Origin: JBDNFP01 sp041689775 | Lineage (GTDB): Bacteria > Bacteroidota > Bacteroidia > Cytophagales > Spirosomataceae | Direction of reading: 5' to 3' | NCBI GenBank assembly: GCA_041689775.1 | Contig: JBDNFP010000445.1 | Span: forward strand, 1-39,352 | DNA length: 39,352 nucleotides | In this document: positions 24,778-34,420 of the stretch, piece by piece | How the letters are laid out: the number at the start of each line of letters is the position of its first letter | Numbering within the stretch: the first letter of the stretch is position 1 | The notes under the pieces: model-generated | What the model was told of the DNA's origin: nothing | The model's input: the letters and a program-made list of their open reading frames with translations, nothing else | Databases searched by the model: none | Position numbers and translations under genes: made by a program

Positions 24778-27621
24778 TTAGTGCGCTTCCAGCCAGTTAG
24801 CGCCGGTTCCGATGCCGGTTTCCATGCGTACATCCATTGGTATCGCATTGCGCATGAGTTCATCTACTTTATTTCTGAGAAGGTCAAGTTCGTCGCGATG
24901 GACGTCAAATACCAATTCGTCATGGACTTGCAAAATCATTCTCGACCGTAGCTTTTCGGCCTTAATAAAATCATGAATATGGATCATGGCCAGTTTGATC
25001 ATATCGGCCGCAGAACCCTGAATGGGCGCATTGATGGCGTTGCGTTCGGCATACCCACGGTTGGTCTGATTTCGTGAATTGATATCAGGTAGGTAGCGGC
25101 GGCGACCGAGTATCGTTTCTACGTACTCCCGCTCTTTGGCATCTTCTACCACCTTATCCATGTAAACTTTCACCGCAGGAAATTCCTCGAAGTAGGCCTT
25201 AATGATATCAGAAGCTTCTCCGCGCGGTATCCCCAGCCGCTGTCCGAGCCCAAAGGCCGAAATACCGTAAATAATACCAAAGTTGACCATTTTGGCTTGG
25301 CGGCGCATTTCTGAGGTTACGTCTTCGAGGTCTACCTTGAAGACTTTACTCGCCGTGGTAGAGTGAATATCCCGGCCCTGATTGAAGGCTTCGATCATGC
25401 TGGGATCACCGCTAAACGCCGCCATAATCCGGAGTTCAATCTGCGAGTAGTCAGCGGCCATGATCACGTAATCTTCCGAGCGGGCAACAAATGCTTTCCG
25501 GATTTCGCGGCCCCGGGGAGTTCGGATCGGAATATTTTGTAGGTTGGGATTGGTAGAACTGAGCCGCCCGGTAGCCGTCACGGCTTGGTTGTACGAGGTA
25601 TGAATATGCCCGGTCCGTGGGTTAATCAAAGTAGGTAGGGCATCCACGTAGGTAGATTTCAATTTTTGTAGCTCGCGGTAATCCAAAATTTTGCGGGCGA
25701 TTTCGTGTTCGCTTTCCAGATCGGACAGTATATCTTCTCCGGTAGCATACTGTCCGGTTTTTGTCTTCTTAGGTTTTTTGACCAGCTGCATTTTGTCAAA
25801 AAGTACCTCACCCAGTTGCTTCGGGGAGTTGAGGTTAAACTCCACACCAGCCGCGGTAAAAATATCAGTTTCTAACAGCCGAATATCATTTTCAAGCTCG
25901 ACCGACATCACAGCTAGCGTAGCGGTATCTACCCTGATCCCCTCACTTTCCATGGCGGCAAGTACCTGCACCAAAGGCATTTCTACGGTTTCAAAGAGTT
26001 TAATGGCGTCTTTTTTGGCGAGTTCGGGCATCAGTTGCTGATGCAACTGCAAGGTAATATCGGCATCTTCTCCGGCGTATTCGGTGATTTCGGCCACGGG
26101 TACATCCCGCATATTTCCTTGCTTACTGCCCTTTTTACCAATCAATTCTTCAATGGCCACGGGCTCGTAGTTGAGGTACTGCATCGAAAGTCGATCCATG
26201 CCGTGGCGTTTTTCGGGCTCGATGAGGTAGTGGGCCAGCATGGTATCCAGAAGCGTTCCTTTTACTTCAACGTCGTAGTTTTTCAGGACAAGCAAATCAT
26301 ATTTCAGGTTCTGCCCGATTTTAGCAATCTGGTCATTTTTCCAAACGGGTCGGAAAAGCTCAACAATTGCTTGCGCTGCTTCCTTATCGGCTGGAACGGG
26401 TACGTAAAATGCTTCACCGGGCCGGTAGGAAAAAGCCAGACCGACCAATTCTGCATTCATGGCGTCGAGGGACGTTGTTTCCGTATCAAAGCAGAACGCA
26501 TCTTGCAGGCTCAGGTACTCAATTAAGCTCGCCATGAGCTCAGGAGTATCGACGGTTTGATAGCTGTGGTAGGTAGTAGCAATGGTACGCATGGGCACAG
26601 TTGCCGCTACTTCATCATCTTGCTCGGCTTCCTGTGCTTGGTAGGAAGTGGGCGTGGTAGCAGTGGTGATTGGGGCTCCAAATAAGTCTAGCTGTCCTTT
26701 GCCGGTGGCGGTGTTTTGTTTTGGGGTAGCGGCGGGAGCATCTTCACCTAGGACGCGCTTACGCAGGGTTCGAAACTCCAACTCAGCAAATAGGGCCTCT
26801 ATCTTTTCACGGTTAGGTTCTTCGTAGCGTAGCGCCTCGGCACTAAACTCGATCGGGACGTCGATTTTGATGATAGCGAGTTCTTTACTCAAAAGCCCTT
26901 GCTCGGTATTGGCCCGCACGCTTTCGCCTAGCTTTCCTTTTATTTCGTGGGCGTGCTCAATGATACCTTCGATGCTGCCGTACTGGGCAATGAGTTTTTG
27001 GGCGGTTTTCTCACCCACGCCGGGTATGCCGGGGATATTATCGACGGCATCACCCATGAGCCCCAGCATATCGGTTACTTGCTCAATGCGCTCGATTTTC
27101 CACTTTTCCAGTATTTCGGGTATGCCTAGCTTTTCCACCCCTTTGCCCATGAAGGCGGGTTTGTACATATAAATATGGTCTTCTACCAACTGCCCATAAT
27201 CTTTATCGGGCGTCATCATAAAGACTTCAAAATTTTCCCGGGCTGCCCGCTTCGCCAACGTTCCGATGACATCATCCGCCTCAAAACCATCGAGTTCGAG
27301 GCAGGGGATGTTTAAAGCAGCTACTAACCTCTTGACGTAGGGAATGGCAATCGTAATATCTTCGGGTTGGGCTTCCCGCTGAGCCTTATAGGCTTCAAAC
27401 TGAATGTGCCGAAAGGTAGGTTTGGGAGTATCAAAAGCTACCCCGATATGCGTAGGTTTTTCTTTTTGAAGTACTTCCAATAACGTATTGGCAAAGCCGA
27501 AAACCGCGCTGGTATTCAGTCCGGTGGAAGTAATACGGGGTGTTTTTATAAAAGCAAAGTGAGCACGGTAAATAAGTGCAAATGCGTCTAACAAAAATAG
27601 CTTCTGGGTTGGCTTGGACAT
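24778..27621 (-). CDS. polA: DNA polymerase I
   Basis: All three domains are present. The 5'-nuclease domain has LLDAFALIYRAHFAF at the N-terminus, DGFEADDVIGTLA, MMTPDKDYGQLV and a helix-hairpin-helix GIPGVGEKTAQKL. The 3'-5' exonuclease is intact, with CFDTETTSLD (catalytic Asp379 and Glu381). The family A polymerase has motif A (AADYSQIELRI), the O-helix (RRQAKMVNFGIIYGI) and motif C (VHDELVFDV). The enzyme fills gaps and removes RNA primers. The frame extends to 27651, but I chose the ATG at 27621-27619 (947 residues, beginning MSKPTQKLFLLDA), which matches the usual Bacteroidota N-terminus. A 60-residue Ala/Thr-rich linker separates nuclease and exonuclease domains. Confidence 0.97.
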   Translation of the reverse strand: MSKPTQKLFLLDAFALIYRAHFAFIKTPRITSTGLNTSAVFGFANTLLEVLQKEKPTHIGVAFDTPKPTFRHIQFEAYKAQREAQPEDITIAIPYVKRLVAALNIPCLELDGFEADDVIGTLAKRAARENFEVFMMTPDKDYGQLVEDHIYMYKPAFMGKGVEKLGIPEILEKWKIERIEQVTDMLGLMGDAVDNIPGIPGVGEKTAQKLIAQYGSIEGIIEHAHEIKGKLGESVRANTEQGLLSKELAIIKIDVPIEFSAEALRYEEPNREKIEALFAELEFRTLRKRVLGEDAPAATPKQNTATGKGQLDLFGAPITTATTPTSYQAQEAEQDDEVAATVPMRTIATTYHSYQTVDTPELMASLIEYLSLQDAFCFDTETTSLDAMNAELVGLAFSYRPGEAFYVPVPADKEAAQAIVELFRPVWKNDQIAKIGQNLKYDLLVLKNYDVEVKGTLLDTMLAHYLIEPEKRHGMDRLSMQYLNYEPVAIEELIGKKGSKQGNMRDVPVAEITEYAGEDADITLQLHQQLMPELAKKDAIKLFETVEMPLVQVLAAMESEGIRVDTATLAVMSVELENDIRLLETDIFTAAGVEFNLNSPKQLGEVLFDKMQLVKKPKKTKTGQYATGEDILSDLESEHEIARKILDYRELQKLKSTYVDALPTLINPRTGHIHTSYNQAVTATGRLSSTNPNLQNIPIRTPRGREIRKAFVARSEDYVIMAADYSQIELRIMAAFSGDPSMIEAFNQGRDIHSTTASKVFKVDLEDVTSEMRRQAKMVNFGIIYGISAFGLGQRLGIPRGEASDIIKAYFEEFPAVKVYMDKVVEDAKEREYVETILGRRRYLPDINSRNQTNRGYAERNAINAPIQGSAADMIKLAMIHIHDFIKAEKLRSRMILQVHDELVFDVHRDELDLLRNKVDELMRNAIPMDVRMETGIGTGANWLEAH

Positions 27622-27742
27622 GAGTAATGACGGTAAAGATTGGTTAAACAACCTACTCAGAAGTAAGTAATCCGTTTATTTCTCAAAGATAATGTCTCTA
27701 CCCCAAAGTAGGGCACGATCCGGCGATTACCTTACGATAATG

Positions 27743-27756
27743 CAAACCTATGTTTG
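27743..27756. promoter_or_regulatory. Overlapping divergent -7 boxes within a palindrome between polA and the collagen-like gene
   Basis: The palindrome CAAACCTATGTTTG contains an exact TAnnTTTG box on each strand: TATGTTTG (27749-27756, plus) and TAGGTTTG (27750-27743, minus). Neither has a clear TTTG at the -33 position. The plus box would give a leader of about 67 nt for the collagen-like gene. The symmetry (CAAAC-N4-GTTTG) could equally be an operator. Confidence 0.35.
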
Positions 27757-27829
27757 AACATTTTTTGCGAATGTCTCACCAAATCAGCATATTCGGACGA
27801 AATTTTACGTTACGAAGCAAGCGAATCAA

Positions 27830-28387
27830 ATGAAAAATATGAAGAAGTTACTTAATTGGGGCCTACTGGTAGTCGCATTGATTGCAGTAAATGCGTGTGA
27901 AGGGCCTCAGGGACCGCAAGGCCCTGCCGGGAGTAATGGTTCGCAAGGACCAGCGGGTTCACAGGGACAGCAGGGTTTTCCGGGTACTGCTAACGTGGTG
28001 TATTCGAATTGGGCGAAGGCAGGTACCTGGTCTACGGTTGATGTGTATGGTGTGGTACGTTCTTTTGTTGATGTTAACGCTCCTCGCCTTACGCAAGAAA
28101 TACTAGATCGGGGAGTAGTAGTGATGTATGTGAAGCTAACCACCGATAATAATCAGATAAGACAGCTACCTGTCACGGTTTTTGCGCAGTTTACCGAGGA
28201 ACTCATTGATTTTTCATTAATTGTAAGTAGGATTCGTGTTTGGTCAACCCCGATAAAAGGCCCTGCTTTTCCCTCTCCGAATTACGAATTCCGCTACGTA
28301 ATTATTCCGGGAGCACAAGCTGCCCGTATGAATTACGAAAATATTCCTTACGACGATGCGAAGGTGATGTTTAACCTCCCTGAATAA
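27830..28387 (+). CDS. Collagen-like repeat lipoprotein
   Basis: This 185-residue protein has a lipoprotein signal (hydrophobic LLVVALIAVNAC, Cys23) and then a short collagen-like Gly-X-Y region of about nine triplets from GPQGPQGPAG to QQGFPG (about residues 25-51). The rest (about 130 residues) is a beta-rich globular part starting NVVYSNWAKAG. I recognise no enzyme family. Similar small lipoproteins with a collagen-like stalk are common in Cytophagales and may display the C-terminal domain at the outer membrane. The ATG at 27839 (MKKLLNWG) is an alternative start. A strong terminator follows. Confidence 0.8.
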   Translation: MKNMKKLLNWGLLVVALIAVNACEGPQGPQGPAGSNGSQGPAGSQGQQGFPGTANVVYSNWAKAGTWSTVDVYGVVRSFVDVNAPRLTQEILDRGVVVMYVKLTTDNNQIRQLPVTVFAQFTEELIDFSLIVSRIRVWSTPIKGPAFPSPNYEFRYVIIPGAQAARMNYENIPYDDAKVMFNLPE

Positions 28388-28403
28388 TTATACCAGGATC
28401 ATA

Positions 28404-28444
28404 CACAAAAGCCGCAGCTCCACGTTCGGGCTGCGGCTTTTGTG
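28404..28444. terminator. Bidirectional terminator between convergent genes
   Basis: A perfect 15-bp GC-rich stem pairs 28404-28418 with 28430-28444 around an 11-nt loop. Each arm contains four A or four T residues, and a T-rich stretch follows on the plus strand (28449-28453). It lies 17 bp after the collagen-like gene and 28 bp before the aminopeptidase stop, so it can serve both. Confidence 0.85.
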
Positions 28445-28471
28445 CACATTTTTATTTCTTTCCTAGGTTCT

Positions 28472-31054
28472 TCAGAATTCTCCGAACTGCTGGTACATTT
28501 CCATCAGTTTTGGGTCTCTTTCATTAGTGCGAATATCTTTTCGAATGGAATTTACTCCCTTAATGTCTGTCAATAACCCAAGCACCTGATACGCGCCAAA
28601 ACGTACAAAGTAGGCCGGACTATTCCGGGCTAAACCTTCCAACGTAGGGATACTACGGCGTTGAATATCAGAGCCTGATTTTATGAGATACTTGCCAAAA
28701 ACCTGCAAGAAGTTATAGCGATCGGTCGGGTTCATCCCTTCCATTTTCTGCAAGAACCAATCGTACCGGTCAGAAGAAGCAAGTCCGGCGTAGTAGTTAC
28801 CTACCGCCGCTACAATGGCGTTATTTGGTGAGTTTTCGAATCGCGCGGCAACTTCCTTTGCATCAGAGGGCCGGCCAATAAGGTAGGCATCCAAAGCCAC
28901 CGAAACCACAAAATAGGAAGTATCGTTGAGTGCTTCTCTAAACAAAAGGTCATTGGCATTGTCTCCGAAGGATGCGAGGGTTAGGATGGCCTCTGCCCGT
29001 ACCTGAGAGTTAGGGTCTACCTTGGCGTGGTTCTGCAATAATTTCTCAATCTGTACAAATTCGAGGCCATCATACTGCGTAAAGTTAGCTACTGCCATCT
29101 GGCGTATTTTCCAGAAAGGGTCCGACATCGCGGCCATCATGGTATGACGAACCGTAGAATCAATCAGCTTGCCTTCCAACTGGGTAAGGGCGTCATACTT
29201 TGTCAGAAACTTATCAGCATTAAAGTATTGGAATACAAATTCAGAACGGTTCTTTTCGTGGTCGATCGTGCCCAGTACCTGGGTCTCGGCGTCAAAAACA
29301 ACGAGGTCTGGGCGGTACCTTGCCGGAAATTCAAGTGTTTGTTTGGAATGACTGAGTACCACATCATACTGTATTTTTTTGTTTTCGACCCACACATCCA
29401 CTTTGAGCGGTAGGCGGTATACAGGGTAAGCAAGCGTATCCTGCAATTGGTTAATAATCAGCTTTACTTTTTGATTTGCCGCTGAGTACTCCTGCTCAAC
29501 CTTAATAACCGGGTGACCGGCCCGCATAAACCACTGATCAAAGAACCAGTTCAGATCTTCTCCCGTTACTTTTTCAAATGCTATCCGTAAATCATTGATT
29601 TCGGCGGTTTGGAAACGATGCTCTCTTAGGTAGATTTGTAGTGATTTGAAGAAAGCTTCATCACCCACGTACTTGCGAAGCATGTGCAAAATACGCCCGC
29701 CCTTAGCGTAGGAGTGGCTATCAAACATATCCTCCCGATCTTTGTAGAAGTACCGGATCATGGATACTTTCTTTTGGTCTGCCTCCCCAAGGTATTGCTT
29801 GGTTTCCTGCAAATTCAGCCAATCAGCAGCATCCGCACCGTCGTGGTATTCCGTCCAGAGATATTCCGAATAGTTGGCAAAGGATTCATTCAACGGTAGC
29901 TGTCCCCAGTCTTCACAGGTAACGAGGTCGCCAAACCAATGGTGGGCTAATTCGTGGGCAATCACCCCGTCAGAATTTCCGTCGACGAGGTTACGGGAGG
30001 TAGTCTGTATGCTTTCCTGATGGACGGTGGCGGTGGTGTTTTCCATGGCCCCCGCTACAAAGTCACGTACGGCTACTTGGGCGTACTTATCCCAGGGAAA
30101 CATCATGCCGAAAATATTGGAGAAAAAGGCAATCATCTCCGGCGTTCGGCCAAAGATAGCCTTGGCATCCTGAGCGTATTTGGGTTCTACGTAATAACTC
30201 AATTCCAAGCCATCGGGCATCATTTCCCGGATAATCGCAAACTTGCCTACGGCGAGCATGGCTAAATAAGGGGCGTGGGGTAGTGATTGCTTCCAGTGAT
30301 CAGTGTGGGTACCGTCGCCATTGCCGATACTGGTCATCAGTATTCCGTTAGAGAGGGTCTGGTAGCTGGTGTCAACCGTGATGTAAAAGTCATGGATAAA
30401 CTTTTCGTTGGGGGTATCGACGGTAGGAAACCAGCAGGAGTTAGACTCGGTTTCTCCCTGCGTCCAGATCTGCTTAGGCTTCTCTTCGTCCATTCCGTCG
30501 GCGTTGATGAAGTAAAGACCTTTGTCATCGGGATGATCGCCTAGTTCGCCCTGAGGGAGTTCATTAGGTTTGGCGATATAATCAATCTGGACGTATATCG
30601 TTTCATTCCGGTTGTAGGTCCGGTTGAGTTGAATAGTTAGTTTTCGACGGTCGTACTCAAAACCCAAGGAGTCCTGCTTATACCGGGTGATCGTTTGGCC
30701 CGTAAGTGTATCAAGCTGCCTTAGGCTGTCGAGTTGGAAAACGGCTTTGATTGTAAATCCTTTGGCGTCAAGTATCAGCGTATTCTGTGGGTAAAAATAG
30801 GGCTTAAATGTAATGATGGCCGAGCCTATCACTTGCTGACGAAGCCAGTCAAACCGGACATTCAGGTTTGTATGAATAATATCATTCTTCAAGGTTCTGG
30901 TGGGACGATAGGGCCCACTAGCCGTAACCGCCCCCGGTACCCGGCGAAGTGTATCAGAAGGGAGCATTTTCTCTGCCTGGGCATCTAAAATGAGAAAGCA
31001 GGAAAGTATACCAACCAGGAAGATAAGTTTGACCGAATCGAGTAATCTATTCAT
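28472..31054 (-). CDS. M1-family zinc aminopeptidase (exported)
   Basis: This 860-residue protein has a signal peptide (hydrophobic 9-22, ending DAQA). The N-terminal beta domain precedes the gluzincin catalytic domain with GAMENTTA (335-342) and the zinc site HELAHHWFGDL (His367, catalytic Glu368, His371) with Glu390 in LNESFANY. The C-terminal part (from about 600) is made of HEAT-like helical repeats such as DPFWKIRQMAVANF and DPNSQVRAEAILTLASFG. M1 enzymes remove N-terminal residues from peptides. With its signal peptide it likely acts in the periplasm. It lies 139 bp after the permease gene on the same strand. Confidence 0.93.
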   Translation of the reverse strand: MNRLLDSVKLIFLVGILSCFLILDAQAEKMLPSDTLRRVPGAVTASGPYRPTRTLKNDIIHTNLNVRFDWLRQQVIGSAIITFKPYFYPQNTLILDAKGFTIKAVFQLDSLRQLDTLTGQTITRYKQDSLGFEYDRRKLTIQLNRTYNRNETIYVQIDYIAKPNELPQGELGDHPDDKGLYFINADGMDEEKPKQIWTQGETESNSCWFPTVDTPNEKFIHDFYITVDTSYQTLSNGILMTSIGNGDGTHTDHWKQSLPHAPYLAMLAVGKFAIIREMMPDGLELSYYVEPKYAQDAKAIFGRTPEMIAFFSNIFGMMFPWDKYAQVAVRDFVAGAMENTTATVHQESIQTTSRNLVDGNSDGVIAHELAHHWFGDLVTCEDWGQLPLNESFANYSEYLWTEYHDGADAADWLNLQETKQYLGEADQKKVSMIRYFYKDREDMFDSHSYAKGGRILHMLRKYVGDEAFFKSLQIYLREHRFQTAEINDLRIAFEKVTGEDLNWFFDQWFMRAGHPVIKVEQEYSAANQKVKLIINQLQDTLAYPVYRLPLKVDVWVENKKIQYDVVLSHSKQTLEFPARYRPDLVVFDAETQVLGTIDHEKNRSEFVFQYFNADKFLTKYDALTQLEGKLIDSTVRHTMMAAMSDPFWKIRQMAVANFTQYDGLEFVQIEKLLQNHAKVDPNSQVRAEAILTLASFGDNANDLLFREALNDTSYFVVSVALDAYLIGRPSDAKEVAARFENSPNNAIVAAVGNYYAGLASSDRYDWFLQKMEGMNPTDRYNFLQVFGKYLIKSGSDIQRRSIPTLEGLARNSPAYFVRFGAYQVLGLLTDIKGVNSIRKDIRTNERDPKLMEMYQQFGEF

Positions 31055-31193
31055 AAAGAATGGTTTGTCTTGGGTAGAGCGGCAGAGTAGTTTTATTCAG
31101 AATATAACTACCCCAACGTCTTAATTAGTATCACAAATAGTAGCTTTTTGGTTTTACCTAAAAATGTACTGCGTGTTCTTTGAGGAATACCTC

Positions 31194-32420
31194 TCAGATG
31201 ACGGGTGAGGTAGTAATAGTCTGGGCGGCTCTTCGGGCTGGTATGTAAGAAACGGCTATGGTAATACATATGATAATCAGGGCTGTTAATACTACATCGG
31301 TCCAGACTAGCTTGACGGGATAAGCGTCCACCAGGGAGCTTACCATTCCCATCGATACAAGCCCGTATTTTTGTTGGAGCCAACAAAGCCCAATTCCAAA
31401 CGTTAGTCCAAGGGTAGCTCCCGATAGTGCCACAATTCCACCGATTGATAAGAAAATCTGCCTTACCATGGTGGTGGTTGCGCCCAGGGCGAACAGCATT
31501 CTGATATCTTCCTTCTTTTCAATGGCTAGCATACTAAGCGAAAAGAAAATATTGATGGCAGCTACCAAAATAATGAAAGAAAGAGTGACGGTAATAAAAA
31601 GTTTTTCTACCCGAATTGCTCTGAGCAAGTCGGCGTTTAATTCGTCACGATCTTTTACCACAAAATCGGGCCCCAAAATACTTTGGAGCGCACCACGTAC
31701 TTTACTGACCGATGCCGTTGGGGTAAGCTGAAATTCAAGAGAGGTGCGTTGCTTGCCGTATTGTAGTAACGAAGATACCACCGAGAGAGGTGCAATGACG
31801 TAATCATCGTACCGGCTTTCAATGAAGAAAGTGCCCCCCGGGCGAATTGCCACCTGATTAAATGCGTCGGGTGATGAAAGATTAAGGGTTCGGCCGGAGC
31901 GCGGATACCATAATTCGAGCGGTGCCAGTTGATCATTGAGGGAAACCACCAAAGAGTTTCGAACGCCCTCCGAGATGACTGCATAGGGAGTACCGCCGGG
32001 GCCAGTAAGCCGTAAGCTTCCTTCAATCATGGAGGTATCTAGCTGTCCTCGCTGCTCAAAAGTACTGTCAACCCCCTTCAACCGAACCACCATCTGGTAG
32101 TCGCGGTAGCGAGCCAAGGCGTTGTCTTCAATTACCTGAGTGACAATGGCCACCCCATCGGTACCTATGATCTGACTATATAAGGAATCAGTAATTTCAA
32201 AACGACGTCCTTCGCGCAGGGTTACTTTAATATCAGCATCGAAGGTCTTGAAAATTTGCCGATTAAGCTCTTCCATGCCGTTAAATACCGAGAGCACCAC
32301 CACCATAGCCATGGTGCCCACGCCTACGCCGATCATAGCGATGAGCGCAATGATACTTATAAAGCTACGTTTGTTGTGCGAGAGAAAATAACGTTTGGCT
32401 ATCCGAAAAGGTAGATTCAT
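31194..32420 (-). CDS. ABC transporter permease, LolC/LolE-like (FtsX family)
   Basis: This 408-residue protein starts with the LolC/E-type N-terminus (MNLPFRIAKRYFLSHNKRSF) and a first membrane segment with IGVGVGTMAMVVVLSVFNGM (about 31-50). A periplasmic MacB-like domain follows, then three membrane segments in the C-terminal third, including LFITVTLSFIILVAAINIFF. FtsX-family permeases of this type extract lipoproteins from the inner membrane with a LolD ATPase, which is not in the window. The gene starts 18 bp after rbfA, so the two are probably co-transcribed, a common pairing in Cytophagales. Confidence 0.9.
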   Translation of the reverse strand: MNLPFRIAKRYFLSHNKRSFISIIALIAMIGVGVGTMAMVVVLSVFNGMEELNRQIFKTFDADIKVTLREGRRFEITDSLYSQIIGTDGVAIVTQVIEDNALARYRDYQMVVRLKGVDSTFEQRGQLDTSMIEGSLRLTGPGGTPYAVISEGVRNSLVVSLNDQLAPLELWYPRSGRTLNLSSPDAFNQVAIRPGGTFFIESRYDDYVIAPLSVVSSLLQYGKQRTSLEFQLTPTASVSKVRGALQSILGPDFVVKDRDELNADLLRAIRVEKLFITVTLSFIILVAAINIFFSLSMLAIEKKEDIRMLFALGATTTMVRQIFLSIGGIVALSGATLGLTFGIGLCWLQQKYGLVSMGMVSSLVDAYPVKLVWTDVVLTALIIICITIAVSYIPARRAAQTITTSPVI

Positions 32421-32438
32421 GCTGTCTTAACGAAAAGG

Positions 32439-32825
32439 TTATTCTTTTTCGTCTTCGTCGTCCTCCTCAGGTGCTGGTGGTATAACCAGACCAGAGAATA
32501 ACACATCCATCTTAGCGGCGTATTCGGCGGTATCGTCCAGGTAAAACTGCAATTCCGGTACAATTCGAAGCTGATGACGTACTCTTTCGGCTAGTTTCTG
32601 ACGGATAAAGCGCGTGTTGTCCTGAATGCTTGCGTGAAGGATTACTTTGTTTTTATCGGGTAAAAAACTTAGATAGGCTCGGGCAATTCCAAGGTCAGGC
32701 GTCATGCGAACAGCCGTAACCGTTACAAATGTTCCATTGATTAAATGCCGGGCTTCCTTTTGAAAAATATCGCCCAGATCTTTTTGTATCTGCCGGCCTA
32801 CTTTCTGTTGTCTTTTCGATTCCAT
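32439..32825 (-). CDS. rbfA: Ribosome-binding factor A
   Basis: This 128-residue protein matches RbfA along its length: MESKRQQKVGRQIQKDLGDIF at the N-terminus, the KH-like core VTVTAVRMTPDLGIARAYLSF, and RVRHQLRIVPELQFYLDD, with an acidic tail (EEDDEDEKE). RbfA helps 16S rRNA maturation in the 30S subunit and cold adaptation. It is the first gene of a two-gene minus-strand unit with the LolC/E-like permease. Confidence 0.95.
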   Translation of the reverse strand: MESKRQQKVGRQIQKDLGDIFQKEARHLINGTFVTVTAVRMTPDLGIARAYLSFLPDKNKVILHASIQDNTRFIRQKLAERVRHQLRIVPELQFYLDDTAEYAAKMDVLFSGLVIPPAPEEDDEDEKE

Positions 32826-33007
32826 ACTACTTACTTTTCTATTGAACTGCCAATCGATGAATCGTCACAGACGACAATCACGATTTATTATTCTATTCCT
32901 GATTGGTACACTATTTTTACAAATATCCGTACTTATTTTGTTTTTGTAGAAGTAGGGGGTGTAATTTCGTAAAACTATTTGCGTATCCTTACTAACCTGA
33001 AAACGCC

Positions 33008-34417
33008 TTGCTGAGTTTCTTTAGAGTAAATGCCACTTATCAGAACATCTCCTTAGTGTTATTTTTCGCTCTCTTGCGATTGCCGTTTTTATGGAGTGAA
33101 GTTCCTTTGCTTATCCCTGAATTGAGCTGGATGCTGGTCGGTGAGCAAATGAACCGTGGTTTTATGCTTTACAGGGACATCTGGGACAATATCAGCCCCC
33201 TTTCTGGTATGGTTTACTGGGCCATTGATTCTCTATTTGGTCGATCACAGCTGGCTTACCAGGCAGCTGCCGCAATGATTTCTGTATTTCAGATACTCTA
33301 TTTTAATTATGTAATTCGGGCGCGGGATGTATTTTCGGAGAAAACCTACGTTCCCGGGGTTATTTACGCACTCTTTCTTTCTGTCTCATTTGACTTAGCC
33401 ACTTTGTCGCCGATGCTCATGGGCAGTACCTTTCTTCTGTTGGCGTGGGGTGCTATGCTTACAATGCTGCAAAGACGGCAGATTACCAACGATATTTTTG
33501 AAATGGGGCTTTACATCGGAATTGCCACCCTTTTCTACCTTCCCATGGCGCTTTTTAGTATTTGGGCTTTTGTGTGTTTATTGTTCTACACGGGTACCTC
33601 ATTCAGACAGCACATTCTGGGTTTTTTTGGTTCGGTTTTCCCACTATTGATGGTGGTGCTTTTCTTCTACCTGAATAATGGAGTTGAAGACGTAAATCGT
33701 AACCTGCTTACTTCGGTATTTCAGGTGCGGCAATATAACCTGAATGACTTTTCAGCGCTGATCATCACCCTGATTATCCCCTTAGCCGTGGGGTTTGTTG
33801 GATTTATGCGGATGCTGACGAATAACCGAATCGTGAACTATCAGTCAAGAATTCAACAGATTGCTGCCATTTGGTTTATTGTATCGGTACTGACTATACC
33901 CCTAATGCAGTACCTGGCACCTATGCAGTTTATCCTGTTCGTCCCGGTAATGGCCTACTTTGCAACCTATTATTTCCAGAGCTTTAAACGGCGATGGATC
34001 GCCGAGTTACTATTTATAGGTATGTTTGGCGGAATCGCTCTGATTCAGTATCAGGGGCTACTGTCTATGACGCCACGCCTAACCGTCGGTCGACTTGAAA
34101 ATCTTCGGGCTAAGCCTGCGCTATTACCCGCAGAGATTCGTAACAAACTAATTTTGGTAATTGGTGAGGACGAAGGCGAGTACCTCAATAACTTTACGGC
34201 TACTCCTTATCTCAATTGGGATCTTGCCCGCTACGATCTAGAAAACCTAGACAACTTCGATAGTGTGATCCATATCTACGACAACTTTCGCCAAGACCCC
34301 CCGGACTATATCATTGATAAGGAGAATCTGATGCCCAAACTACTTGACCGGGTACCGGCCCTTCGAAAACGCTATAAACTTAGCCCTTGGAAAGGGATTT
34401 ACGAGAAAATAGGGTAG
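33008..34417 (+). CDS. Multipass membrane protein (DUF6427-like), function unknown
   Basis: This 469-residue protein has many hydrophobic segments between residues 15 and 355 and a soluble C-terminal tail of about 110 residues (from RLTVGRLENLRAKP). The N-terminal pattern (LSFFRVNATYQNISLVLFFALLRLP) resembles the DUF6427 family of Bacteroidota, which lies near polytopic glycosyltransferase-like proteins; this is a tentative match. The start is a TTG at 33008: an in-frame stop lies at 32993-32995 and no in-frame ATG occurs before the first membrane segment. Its stop is 3 bp from the rpiB stop on the other strand, so the genes converge almost without a gap. Confidence 0.8.
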   Translation: MLSFFRVNATYQNISLVLFFALLRLPFLWSEVPLLIPELSWMLVGEQMNRGFMLYRDIWDNISPLSGMVYWAIDSLFGRSQLAYQAAAAMISVFQILYFNYVIRARDVFSEKTYVPGVIYALFLSVSFDLATLSPMLMGSTFLLLAWGAMLTMLQRRQITNDIFEMGLYIGIATLFYLPMALFSIWAFVCLLFYTGTSFRQHILGFFGSVFPLLMVVLFFYLNNGVEDVNRNLLTSVFQVRQYNLNDFSALIITLIIPLAVGFVGFMRMLTNNRIVNYQSRIQQIAAIWFIVSVLTIPLMQYLAPMQFILFVPVMAYFATYYFQSFKRRWIAELLFIGMFGGIALIQYQGLLSMTPRLTVGRLENLRAKPALLPAEIRNKLILVIGEDEGEYLNNFTATPYLNWDLARYDLENLDNFDSVIHIYDNFRQDPPDYIIDKENLMPKLLDRVPALRKRYKLSPWKGIYEKIG

Positions 34418-34420
34418 CGC

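Noticed and set aside
26035..26526. 163-codon plus-strand frame within polA
   Set aside because: It lies opposite the intact exonuclease/polymerase coding sequence and has no family features.
27899..27985. Repeated GGxCCx pattern that could suggest a CRISPR or minisatellite
   Set aside because: It is the Gly-X-Y coding of the collagen-like stretch, with a 9-bp periodicity and no spacers.
28110..28140. Frame overlap suggesting a second small gene inside the collagen-like gene
   Set aside because: The alternative plus-strand frame (27891-28106) has no signal, domain or separate start context.
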